A stretch of DNA of 5,107 bases. It comes from Thermoplasmata archaeon. Lineage in GTDB: Archaea; Thermoplasmatota; Thermoplasmata; Thermoplasmatales; Thermoplasmataceae. The notes beneath the pieces are model-generated. The model was not told the origin of the DNA. It made no database searches and saw nothing but the letters and a program-made list of their open reading frames with translations. The stretch spans positions 1 to 5,107 of the forward strand of contig JAKAQT010000105.1 in NCBI GenBank assembly GCA_021819605.1, given 5' to 3'. Positions 1 through 5,107 of the stretch are shown here, piece by piece (position 1 is the stretch's first letter; every line of letters starts with the position of its first letter). The position numbers and the translations under genes were made by a program.

Positions 1-1347
1 CTTTTCCGCAGGTATATCCTTGTGCTCCAGTGAAGGAGTGTTTGCACGCGATGTTTTCTCAACCTGTTTCTTTATTTTCCTTCCCCTGGCGGCCACCACT
101 GCCAGCGCTGCCACCAGGACCACAATGACCACAAGTATTGCTATGTTCAGAGGGGTGAAAGTCAGGGAACTCTGAAGCTGCTGAGTTACTGTGGGCGTTA
201 TCTTCTCGTTGAAGTTGTATGCCTGTAAAGTCGGGTGAGGTGAGCTGTTGGTGTACCATGTCACTATGAGCTGTGCCGGATAGGTTTCAAGTTTCGCCGA
301 TGAACTCACATCCACCAAGAAGGTTATGGTTATCTCCTGCCCAGGGGAGAGCTTGCCAATGGTTACGTTATCTGCTGTAAGTGCTGACAGCGGATTTGAA
401 CTGGATACATGTATGGAAATCACACTTGGGGAAACAAGGTGTATTTCAAGATCATACATGGTCACATTGGCTGTATTGGTAAGGTTGAACTCCTCAAGAT
501 CCTTGCTGCTCCCGGGCTGCAGTGACGCTAATGATGATGTAATTCCCAGGTCCCCATAGCTGTGAACATAGGTACTAATGGTGCTTATCATGTGCCCATA
601 TGAAACAGTGATAGTCTGGGTGCCTGTAACATTCAAAGCGTCCACAAGGAAGGTGAGGTTCTCAGTAGAACCGGATGCAAAGTATGGAATATGATATTCT
701 GAAGTCAGGACGCTGAAACCTGTTGACTGCAGAGAAACATTGAAATTCTGGTAGGGACCAAGGCCGGTGTTTGCAAAGATCAAGTCCAGCGATATGTATT
801 TCTCATTCTGGTATACCACTGGCGGATCCATGAAATAGTTCACCAGCCCTATGGTGGGCGTAGCCAGAACTCCAATCTGGAACGGAACATTCTCAACTGT
901 TGTGGAAGCGTTGCTGGCGTCCCTTACACTCATCTGGTAAATGCCGCTGGTCGTGCTGGAACTTATGTTAACAAGCTGCTCAAGGACAATTTTCACCGTA
1001 GCAGTACCCGAAGTGGGAGAAGGAAATGAGAGGTTCTGGTAATCAACCACAGTGGTGTTAGGGCCATGGACATAACTGTAGCTGAAGAAGCCGGACGATC
1101 CCAGACTGATGCTTAGATTCTGCCAGTTTGCTGTGAAATAAGTGTCCTCAATGGTCACAAAAAGGGGCACATAGCTGGAGTTTGGAGAAACCTGTGCCGA
1201 TGAATTTGGAGCATACCACGTTGCCGAGACGACCTTGACAACAGGAGCAGGTGGTGTTGCCGCGTTGGATGCTGGCACAACTGCCACGGAAGAGATCATC
1301 AGCAAAAATATCACGCCAGTCAATAACAGAGCTTTTTGTTTATTCAT
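1..1347 (-). CDS. Secreted, C-terminally membrane-anchored NEW3/COG1361-like beta-sandwich surface protein (partial, C-terminus off the left edge)
   Basis: The frame is open from ATG 1347 to base 1 with no stop, giving 449 residues. Residues 1-29 are a signal peptide: MNKQK, a hydrophobic core, then a PASNA site with cleavage probably after A29. The ectodomain (about 30-398) is a string of beta-rich modules. The module at about 270-366 best fits the NEW3/COG1361 pattern: a LQPGSSKDLEEFNLTNTANV start and a SPGQEITITFLVDV second half. A similar module lies at about 175-250. One transmembrane helix follows (400-420), then a basic tail (RGRKIKK) that is probably cytoplasmic. The ectodomain has 14 N-X-S/T sequons (N48, 56, 77, 97, 105, 127, 146, 203, 230, 239, 288, 294, 327, 367), no cysteine and few charges, as in surface proteins of acidophiles. 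It overlaps the upstream MFS gene by 8 bp, so a role as an extracytoplasmic partner of that exporter is inferred. The exact function is unknown. Confidence 0.85.
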   Translation of the reverse strand, partial: MNKQKALLLTGVIFLLMISSVAVVPASNAATPPAPVVKVVSATWYAPNSSAQVSPNSSYVPLFVTIEDTYFTANWQNLSISLGSSGFFSYSYVHGPNTTVVDYQNLSFPSPTSGTATVKIVLEQLVNISSSTTSGIYQMSVRDASNASTTVENVPFQIGVLATPTIGLVNYFMDPPVVYQNEKYISLDLIFANTGLGPYQNFNVSLQSTGFSVLTSEYHIPYFASGSTENLTFLVDALNVTGTQTITVSYGHMISTISTYVHSYGDLGITSSLASLQPGSSKDLEEFNLTNTANVTMYDLEIHLVSPSVISIHVSSSNPLSALTADNVTIGKLSPGQEITITFLVDVSSSAKLETYPAQLIVTWYTNSSPHPTLQAYNFNEKITPTVTQQLQSSLTFTPLNIAILVVIVVLVAALAVVAARGRKIKKQVEKTSRANTPSLEHKDIPAEK

Positions 1348-2788
1348 TTATCTCACCATTTTTTCCAAATGTCACGTTTTTCATGTAGAGTGCAAAAATC
1401 ACGGTCAGGACAAGGAAGACCATGCCCACCAGATATATGTACTCGAAGGAGAGGGAATAGGGGAAGTTTTCATATACAGGCATGAAGGGAAGGCCTGCAA
1501 TCTTCACGTTCAATACTCCCACGAGAACAGGAAGCGTGTAAGTGGTCTCAAGCACGCCACCAATTGCGGGAGCAATGGAGGTCCCTATGTTCCTGAAGAC
1601 TGTGTTCATTCCTGTCGATACACCAGCTTCCCCGGGTGGAGTGGACACAAGCAGGATGTTTATGACCCCAACGAATATGAAGGAAAGACTGATTCCGAGT
1701 ACTGTTGCGTCTTCAAGTATGGATAGTGTTGTCTGGCGGTTAAAGAGAAGTGCAAGATAAGACAGGAAAAGTATTACTGAACCAATGAGTATTGCAACTT
1801 TCGGACCACGGTTTGTTGTTATCCTGGCAGAAAGAGGTGCAAATATCATTGAAGCAAGTGCAGCAGGCAGGAGAGTCAGCCCGGAAGTTATTATTGAAAC
1901 TCCGAAACCTGCAGGTTCAGGGTCCTGCAGCATTGTGGGTACTGTATAGAAGAGGAAGAACATTCCGGCCATTGCAAACATTCCGGCCATGTTGGCAAGA
2001 AAAACATTTCTTATCCTGAGGAGTTTCAGGCTCACGAAGGGCATTGAAACCTTCCGCTCCACGTAGATGAACGCCACAAATGCCAGGATCGATATAGCAA
2101 ATACCCCAATTGTAGATGCTGAATCCCAGCCCCAGTACTGTCCCTCAGAAAGGCCAAGAATCAGCAATATTACTGAACCACCCAGGGCTGCTACGCCCCC
2201 AAAGTCCACTGTTTCCCTGTGGCGGGGCGCATAATCTTTGATTATGTAAGCGGATGCGATAAAAAGACCGAAGGCAACTGGTATGGCGGAATGGTATGAC
2301 CACTGCCAGCCGAAATACTGCGTGATATAGGCGCCGAGTACAAGTCCTACTGCAGCGCCCCCAGTGAAGGTGGAACTCACTATGCCCTGCGCAAGCGCAA
2401 GATTCTCACGTGGAACCTGATCATTAAGAAGGGCATACGCAACGGGAAACATTCCCATTCCAAGGCCCTGCACGGCCCTTATTGCAATGAACTGCGGCAG
2501 TGTTGTTGCAAAACCTCCAAATGAGATTGCAAGAGTATAGATCCCCGCCAGAAGAACAAATATCCTTTTCTTTCCATATATGTCTGCAAGCCTGCCGAAT
2601 ATTGCTGCGGAGACTGTTCCCATAAGGATGTAGGCAGTTATTATCCATGAGAGCTGGTCATAATTTGTGTCAAAAAATTTCACAAGAACAGGGAGGGCAG
2701 GCGTTACCATAGTTTCTACATATGTAATGAGGATACCCATCATGGACATCAAAGCAATGGTTTCCTTAGCCCTCCTAGTGAATGCCAT
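1340..2788 (-). CDS. MFS transporter, DHA2 (14-helix drug:H+ antiporter) family
   Basis: This 482-residue integral membrane protein has about 14 predicted helices: roughly 12-35, 46-68, 75-92, 99-120, 132-158, 164-182, 196-212, 223-243, 262-285, 294-318, 329-348, 362-382, 396-425 and 449-470. Family marks are the SWIITAY stretch opening helix 2, MFS motif A GRLADIYGKKR (65-75), the R104-x-x-x-G108 motif in helix 4, and FRNIGTSIAPAIGG (398-411) in helix 13. DHA2 members use the proton gradient to expel drugs, organic cations or metabolites; the substrate here cannot be read from sequence. Departures from consensus: the helix 1 motif has Glu (E25) where Asp is usual; motif C in helix 5 has G148-L-V-L-G152-A, lacking the usual Pro and second Gly; and the usual Trp-Arg-Trp is W161-Q162-W163. 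The start is firm upstream because an in-frame TAA directly precedes ATG 2788. The stop overlaps the surface protein gene by 8 bp. The family call is secure; the specific function is open. Confidence 0.92.
   Translation of the reverse strand: MAFTRRAKETIALMSMMGILITYVETMVTPALPVLVKFFDTNYDQLSWIITAYILMGTVSAAIFGRLADIYGKKRIFVLLAGIYTLAISFGGFATTLPQFIAIRAVQGLGMGMFPVAYALLNDQVPRENLALAQGIVSSTFTGGAAVGLVLGAYITQYFGWQWSYHSAIPVAFGLFIASAYIIKDYAPRHRETVDFGGVAALGGSVILLILGLSEGQYWGWDSASTIGVFAISILAFVAFIYVERKVSMPFVSLKLLRIRNVFLANMAGMFAMAGMFFLFYTVPTMLQDPEPAGFGVSIITSGLTLLPAALASMIFAPLSARITTNRGPKVAILIGSVILFLSYLALLFNRQTTLSILEDATVLGISLSFIFVGVINILLVSTPPGEAGVSTGMNTVFRNIGTSIAPAIGGVLETTYTLPVLVGVLNVKIAGLPFMPVYENFPYSLSFEYIYLVGMVFLVLTVIFALYMKNVTFGKNGEINE
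1351..1357 (-). promoter_or_regulatory. Ribosome binding site of the NEW3-like surface protein gene
   Basis: The minus strand reads GGTGAGA here, inside the last codons of the MFS gene. GGTGA pairs with the conserved archaeal 16S rRNA 3' end and lies 5 nt before the ATG at 1347. It fixes this start and indicates that the second gene is read from the MFS transcript by coupled reinitiation. Confidence 0.65.
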
Positions 2789-2832
2789 TTAATATACCCG
2801 CCTCATCTCACTGTATTGATTCTGCCATCTCA

Positions 2833-2838
2833 TGTATA
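2833..2838 (-). promoter_or_regulatory. Candidate TATA box for the MFS/surface-protein operon
   Basis: The minus strand reads TATACA here, within CCTATACATG. Archaeal spacing would put transcription start near 2810, giving a leader of about 20 nt that contains a weak GAGG (2804-2801), 12 nt before the ATG. A second AT-rich candidate on this strand is TTTATTAA, near 2878-2871. Neither has a clear BRE, so this rests on position and composition only. Confidence 0.3.
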
Positions 2839-2851
2839 GGATTCAGTTTGC

Positions 2852-2873
2852 AGTTAATTATTAGCTAGTTAAT
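2852..2873. repeat. Direct repeat AGTTAAT x2, 15-bp period, in the divergent intergenic region
   Basis: AGTTAAT occurs at 2852-2858 and again at 2867-2873. The second copy overlaps a perfect 6-bp palindrome TAGCTA (2862-2867) by one base. The block is strongly AT-rich and lies just upstream of the candidate TATA box of the minus-strand operon and about 45 bp upstream of the one for the rhodanese gene. Its position suits an operator for a regulator acting on one or both operons. No regulator gene is visible in the window, so this is only a candidate. Confidence 0.35.
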
Positions 2874-2917
2874 AAATTTCACTTCTCATCATGGTGATCG
2901 AAGGATGCTACGCAGGT

Positions 2918-2924
2918 CTTAAAT
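2918..2924 (+). promoter_or_regulatory. Candidate TATA box for the rhodanese-glycerate kinase operon (leaderless type)
   Basis: CTTAAAT lies 25-31 bp before the ATG at 2949. That is the expected distance from an archaeal TATA box to a transcription start falling on or next to the start codon. The bases before the ATG contain no match to GGAGGTGA, which also favours a leaderless transcript, a common arrangement in Thermoplasmatales. The element itself is a weak match. Confidence 0.4.
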
Positions 2925-2934
2925 TGTTAAAAAA

Positions 2935-2951
2935 CATGGGAAACTTCCATG
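2935..2951. repeat. 17-bp imperfect palindrome covering the rhodanese start codon
   Basis: CATGGGAAACTTCCATG has 5-bp perfect outer arms (CATGG/CCATG), then a G/T mismatch (a G·U wobble in RNA), one A/T pair and a 3-nt centre. The right arm contains the ATG at 2949. If the mRNA is leaderless this can act only as DNA, for example as an operator over the transcription start. If transcription starts upstream, the hairpin could hide the start codon. A chance occurrence is possible. Confidence 0.35.
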
Positions 2952-3290
2952 ATCTCCAGAAAAGTTGATGAACTGAACCCATGGGAATTTTTTGAGGCAA
3001 CGGAACAGGAAGATAATGGAAAGGTCATTGTGGTCGATGTCAGGGAAATGGATGAATACATTGGAGACCTCGGTCACATTAAAGGATCGGTGAACATTCC
3101 ACTTGGTGAACTTCCAAAGCATCTGGGGAGTCTCAGGAGCCATGAAAGAATTGCTTTCGTATGCAACACGGGAGACAGAAGCTATTTTGCCTGCAGGTAT
3201 CTGATGGACAGCGGGATCAATCAGGTTCTGCACCTGAAGGGAGGAATTGTGCAATGGCATCTCTCCGGACTGGATGTGGAGTATGAATGA
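2949..3290 (+). CDS. Single-domain rhodanese-like sulfurtransferase
   Basis: This 113-residue protein is one complete rhodanese domain, the usual size for GlpE/PspE-like single-domain members. The marks are VVDVRE (28-33) after the first strand, the GHIKGSVNIPLGEL segment (42-55), the active-site loop CNTGDRS (72-78) with catalytic Cys72 in the family pattern C-x-x-G-x-R-S, and GGIVQWHLSGLDVE (98-111) at the end. Such proteins carry a persulfide on the cysteine and pass sulfur from donors such as thiosulfate or a desulfurase to an acceptor. The intact six-residue loop favours sulfur over phosphate or arsenate chemistry. There is no signal peptide, so it is cytoplasmic. ATG 2949 is the first start after an in-frame TAA at 2928-2930 and has no Shine-Dalgarno sequence. 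Its stop overlaps the glycerate kinase start by 8 bp, so the two are probably co-expressed. The acceptor is unknown. Confidence 0.93.
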   Translation: MISRKVDELNPWEFFEATEQEDNGKVIVVDVREMDEYIGDLGHIKGSVNIPLGELPKHLGSLRSHERIAFVCNTGDRSYFACRYLMDSGINQVLHLKGGIVQWHLSGLDVEYE

Positions 3291-4617
3291 AACAATCATC
3301 AGGAACATATCGTCTCTGGCAGTGAAAGAGCCGGGAAAGAAGATACTTAATGCAGTGGAAGAAACAATGGGCAGGCTTAACCCTGCCAGGATTGTAAGAA
3401 ATTTCCTGAGTTTCTTCCCAGAAGATATTATTCCTGAGGATGTTAGAATGATTGGCTTTGGCAAAGCATCAGCAAAAATGATGGCCGGAGCGCTTGAAAT
3501 TCTGCCTGAGCCAGTTTATGCCGGCATCATCATTCCAAATGGAATGGATCAGCCTGATCTTCCCGTCAAAGTTCAGGTACTCCGGGGTAGCCATCCTATT
3601 CTGGATTCCTCCAGCATCGAATCAACCAGAACGATCCTCAACAGAATGAAAGAACTGACTGAGGAATCTGTTGTAATAGTACTCATCTCAGGTGGTGGAT
3701 CGGCACTCTTAGAGCTTCCGGTTAATGAGATAAGCGTGCAGGATTTCGCTTCAGTGTCAAAATGTGTGATGAATTCTGGAGGAAGCATTGGTGAACTGAA
3801 TGGAATACGATACACAATGTCGCAGGTGAAAGGAGGGAAGCTGGCGAGGTTCCTTTACCCCGCAAGAGTAACAGCGCTGATCATCTCAGATGTACCTGGA
3901 GACGATATCTCTGTAATCGCATCCGGCCCCCTGGTTCCTCCTGACATGCCAGAAAATGTGCTCCGGGAGAATATTGAAAGATTTTCAGCTCTCTGTCCTG
4001 ATCTGGCTCGAGTGAAGGATAAACTGGACCTGAATCTTCCTGAAAGTTCTGATAGGATTTTCAGAAAGGTACAGAACAGGATCATACTCAAGAATTCAGA
4101 TTTCGTCGATTCAATAGCGAATATTCTGAGGGAAGATGGGAGTGTTGTAAGGGTATTGTACGAGCCAGTCACCGGGGATGTTCGCAAGGTTAGTGAATTT
4201 TTCGTGGAAACCGCAAGAACAATGTATGCCGATCTACACAGACCATTCTTTCTGGTGGCCGGCGGGGAGACCACGGTCACCGTTCACGGAAATGGCATAG
4301 GAGGAAGGAACTGCCAGCTTTCAGTGATGGTCAGTGCCCTCTTCAGCAGGGATGAAGAATTTGCATTTGCAAGCCTTGGTACTGATGGAATTGACGGAGT
4401 GAGCCCTGCCATGGGCGGCATTACCGACAGTGCCTTCAGGAACAGGGTCACAGAAAAGGAAGTGGAGGCATCCCTGGATAAGAATGACACCTTTACCCTG
4501 CTGAATAAGTACATGTCTGCAATTATATCTGGTTTTACCGGCAATAATGTGTCTGATATATTCATATGCTATTATGCAGGAAACAGTGCTCCCCCCGGTG
4601 ATGGCAATAAACTATGA
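3283..4617 (+). CDS. Glycerate 2-kinase, MOFRL (class II) family
   Basis: This 444-residue protein has the usual length and order for the family: an N-terminal DUF4147 domain (about 5-230) and a C-terminal MOFRL domain (about 320-430). Family motifs are GFGKAS (58-63), LISGGGSALLELP (134-146), MSQVKGGKLA (179-188), ISDVPGDD (201-208) with IASGP (212-216), AGGETTVTVHGNGIGGRN (326-343), GTDGIDG (366-372) and GFTGNNVSD (417-425). Lys61 and Arg342 lie in the most conserved active-site segments. The enzyme phosphorylates D-glycerate with ATP to 2-phosphoglycerate (EC 2.7.1.165), the step by which Thermoplasma and Picrophilus feed the non-phosphorylative Entner-Doudoroff route into lower glycolysis. 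It overlaps the rhodanese stop (ATGAATGA). ATG 3283 was chosen for this coupling and because the conserved N-terminus follows it. ATG 3274 and TTG 3247 are in-frame alternatives adding 3 or 12 residues. No clear Shine-Dalgarno supports any of them, although GGAG lies 1 nt before 3283. Confidence 0.93.
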   Translation: MNETIIRNISSLAVKEPGKKILNAVEETMGRLNPARIVRNFLSFFPEDIIPEDVRMIGFGKASAKMMAGALEILPEPVYAGIIIPNGMDQPDLPVKVQVLRGSHPILDSSSIESTRTILNRMKELTEESVVIVLISGGGSALLELPVNEISVQDFASVSKCVMNSGGSIGELNGIRYTMSQVKGGKLARFLYPARVTALIISDVPGDDISVIASGPLVPPDMPENVLRENIERFSALCPDLARVKDKLDLNLPESSDRIFRKVQNRIILKNSDFVDSIANILREDGSVVRVLYEPVTGDVRKVSEFFVETARTMYADLHRPFFLVAGGETTVTVHGNGIGGRNCQLSVMVSALFSRDEEFAFASLGTDGIDGVSPAMGGITDSAFRNRVTEKEVEASLDKNDTFTLLNKYMSAIISGFTGNNVSDIFICYYAGNSAPPGDGNKL

Positions 4618-4653
4618 TGGGATAAAATATTTCAGAATGAAACAGAAACTCGG

Positions 4654-4688
4654 CTGCATACACGGTATTTTTAAAACCTACGATGCAG
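4654..4688 (+). other. Symmetrical imperfect hairpin downstream of the glycerate kinase
   Basis: CTGCAT (4654-4659) pairs with ATGCAG (4683-4688). After a 4x4 internal loop, GGT (4664-4666) pairs with ACC (4676-4678), then TT with AA. All arms share one centre at 4671, and the apex is a T-rich run (4668-4672). It begins 37 bp after the kinase stop, so it may be a 3'-end structure or an archaeal oligo-T terminator, or a protein site upstream of the next gene. There is no long U-tract after the stem, so a bacterial-type terminator is unlikely. Confidence 0.3.
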
Positions 4689-4773
4689 GGTAAGTATAGC
4701 ATAAATCTCCAGAAATGTCTTGTGGAAACTTGACCAACTATGTAGTGAAGAAGTGGCTTGCCTATTTTCTTTC

Positions 4774-4827
4774 ATGGTTAACAATAAGATGGAACGCGTC
4801 ATTCCTTTATCCAAGGTGAAGAGTTGA
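4774..4827 (+). other. 17-codon reading frame abutting the TrmI start (possible leader ORF or shifted 5' end)
   Basis: From ATG 4774 the frame encodes MVNNKMERVIPLSKVKS, and its TGA (4825-4827) overlaps the TTG proposed as the TrmI start. Its last codons contain the AGGTGA that would serve that TTG. Joining this frame to the TrmI frame around 4813-4816 (as if one base were missing) gives PLSKGEELIYIL, which resembles the usual archaeal TrmI N-terminus (a Gly-Asp/Glu pair before the first beta strand). It may therefore be a genuine coupled leader ORF, the displaced first exon-like segment of TrmI caused by a 1-base indel or read error, or chance. Confidence 0.3.
4814..4819 (+). promoter_or_regulatory. 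Ribosome binding site of the TrmI-like gene
   Basis: AGGTGA matches the archaeal Shine-Dalgarno consensus and ends 4 nt before TTG 4824. It is the main reason for choosing that non-ATG start. The in-frame stop TAA at 4785-4787 leaves no ATG, GTG or other TTG upstream. Confidence 0.5.
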
Positions 4828-5107
4828 TATATATTCTTTATTCCCGGACGGGATCTGGCACACTGGACACAGAGAAGAGAACGGCAACAGTAAAAGGGAA
4901 GGATCATCATTTAGATCCTGGTCTGGAAGTGCTTCCCGGCGATTCAATATCAGTCGGTGGAGAAAGATTTGTGGTTAAATATCCAGGGCCCTATGATTTT
5001 TCGTCTGCAACAAAAAGGATCGCACAGATCATCCAGCCCTGGGATGCGGGGGTAATTCTCTCATATTCATCAATAGGTCCAGGTTCAAATGTACTTGAAT
5101 CAGGCAT
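4824..5107 (+). CDS. trmI: tRNA (adenine-N1)-methyltransferase, TrmI family (partial, C-terminus off the right edge)
   Basis: 94 residues are visible of a protein that is typically about 250 long. The N-terminal beta domain has TVKGKDHHLDPGLEVL (22-37), matching the archaeal TrmI pattern in which a Lys-Asp-His-x-Asp-x-Gly stretch follows the first strands. The linker VKYPGPYDF (51-59) matches the usual R-P-x-x-x-D-Y segment. KRIAQIIQPWDAGVIL (64-79) matches the signature R-x-x-Q-I-I-x-P-x-D-A. GPGSNVLESG (85-94) is SAM-binding motif I, cut by the window edge just before its glycine-rich end. The enzyme makes m1A58, and in several archaea also m1A57, in the tRNA T-loop; it is cytoplasmic and usually a tetramer. 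Asp74 follows Trp where Lys is common. TTG 4824 is the only usable in-frame start, but the N-terminus then looks a few residues short, so a 1-base shift near 4814 is possible. An AT-rich stretch at 4827-4834 could be a TATA box, but it lies inside the gene if TTG is correct. Confidence 0.8.
   Translation, partial: MIYILYSRTGSGTLDTEKRTATVKGKDHHLDPGLEVLPGDSISVGGERFVVKYPGPYDFSSATKRIAQIIQPWDAGVILSYSSIGPGSNVLESG

Noticed and set aside
1235..1726. 163-codon plus-strand open frame across the MFS/surface-protein junction
   Set aside because: It is antisense to the signal peptide and the C-terminal helices of the two coupled genes; its composition (Cys/His-rich, mixed) fits a shadow frame.
2888..2898. 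Short inverted repeat ATCA-TGG-TGAT
   Set aside because: Four-base arms are expected by chance in a region this size and the position matches no promoter element.
2919..3464. 181-codon minus-strand open frame opposite the rhodanese and kinase start
   Set aside because: It lies antisense to two frames with clear family motifs (CNTGDRS, GFGKAS); its translation shows no recognisable domain and it has no ribosome binding site that I can see.
3855..4565. Minus-strand open frames of 141 and 93 codons within the glycerate kinase
   Set aside because: They mirror the conserved SDVPGDD, GGETTV and GTDGIDG segments of the kinase on the other strand and are shadows.
4615..4640. C/D-box-like ATGATGG at the kinase stop codon
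   Set aside because: The C-box match is imperfect and no CTGA D box or internal D'/C' pair lies at the right distance.
4637..4693. 18-codon ORF MKQKLGCIHGIFKTYDAG after the kinase
   Set aside because: It has no ribosome binding site and lies across the hairpin at 4654-4688; its length is within chance expectation.
4825..4835. TATATAT stretch as the promoter of trmI
   Set aside because: It would place transcription start near 4856, where no canonical in-frame start codon exists, and after the TTG supported by AGGTGA. It was kept only as an alternative in the gene entry.
4671..4910. 79-codon minus-strand open frame over the gap and the TrmI start
   Set aside because: It overlaps the TrmI N-terminal domain in antisense, has no recognisable motif and no clear start signal.

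Overview
The window looks like a piece of an acidophilic, cell-wall-less archaeal chromosome, most likely from the Thermoplasmatales or a close relative. Four things suggest this. The glycerate kinase is of the MOFRL (class II) type used by Thermoplasma and Picrophilus in non-phosphorylative sugar breakdown. The TrmI-like protein at the right edge resembles archaeal tRNA m1A methyltransferases. The surface protein is cysteine-free, low in charge and rich in N-glycosylation sequons. Initiation signals are archaeal: GGTGA-type ribosome binding sites, 8-bp gene overlaps and one apparently leaderless start. Base composition is intermediate. The genus cannot be fixed from this sequence alone.

Layout. 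Minus strand, read right to left: a 14-helix MFS exporter of the DHA2 type (2788-1340) overlaps by 8 bp the start of a secreted, membrane-anchored protein built of beta-sandwich (COG1361/NEW3-like) repeats (1347 to beyond the left edge). Plus strand: a single-domain rhodanese (2949-3290) overlaps by 8 bp a glycerate 2-kinase (3283-4617). The two operons diverge from a 160-bp AT-rich intergenic region (2789-2948), which holds a 15-bp-period direct repeat, candidate TATA boxes for both directions and a palindrome on the rhodanese start. A 206-bp gap (4618-4823) after the kinase holds a symmetrical imperfect hairpin and a 17-codon reading frame. That frame runs into the start of a partial TrmI-type tRNA (adenine-N1)-methyltransferase (4824 to the right edge).

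How the genes fit together. The transporter and surface protein are translationally coupled and probably work as one export or envelope unit; their substrate is unknown. The kinase would make 2-phosphoglycerate from glycerate, the entry point to lower glycolysis in the non-phosphorylative Entner-Doudoroff route. Why a sulfurtransferase is coupled to it is not obvious and is the least expected association here. The TrmI gene is probably an independent housekeeping gene. I see no tRNA or rRNA genes, insertion sequence, CRISPR array or phage genes. I did not find a clearly new multi-gene system. The points most worth a second look are the exporter/NEW3 pair, the rhodanese-kinase coupling and the odd 5' end of the TrmI gene.
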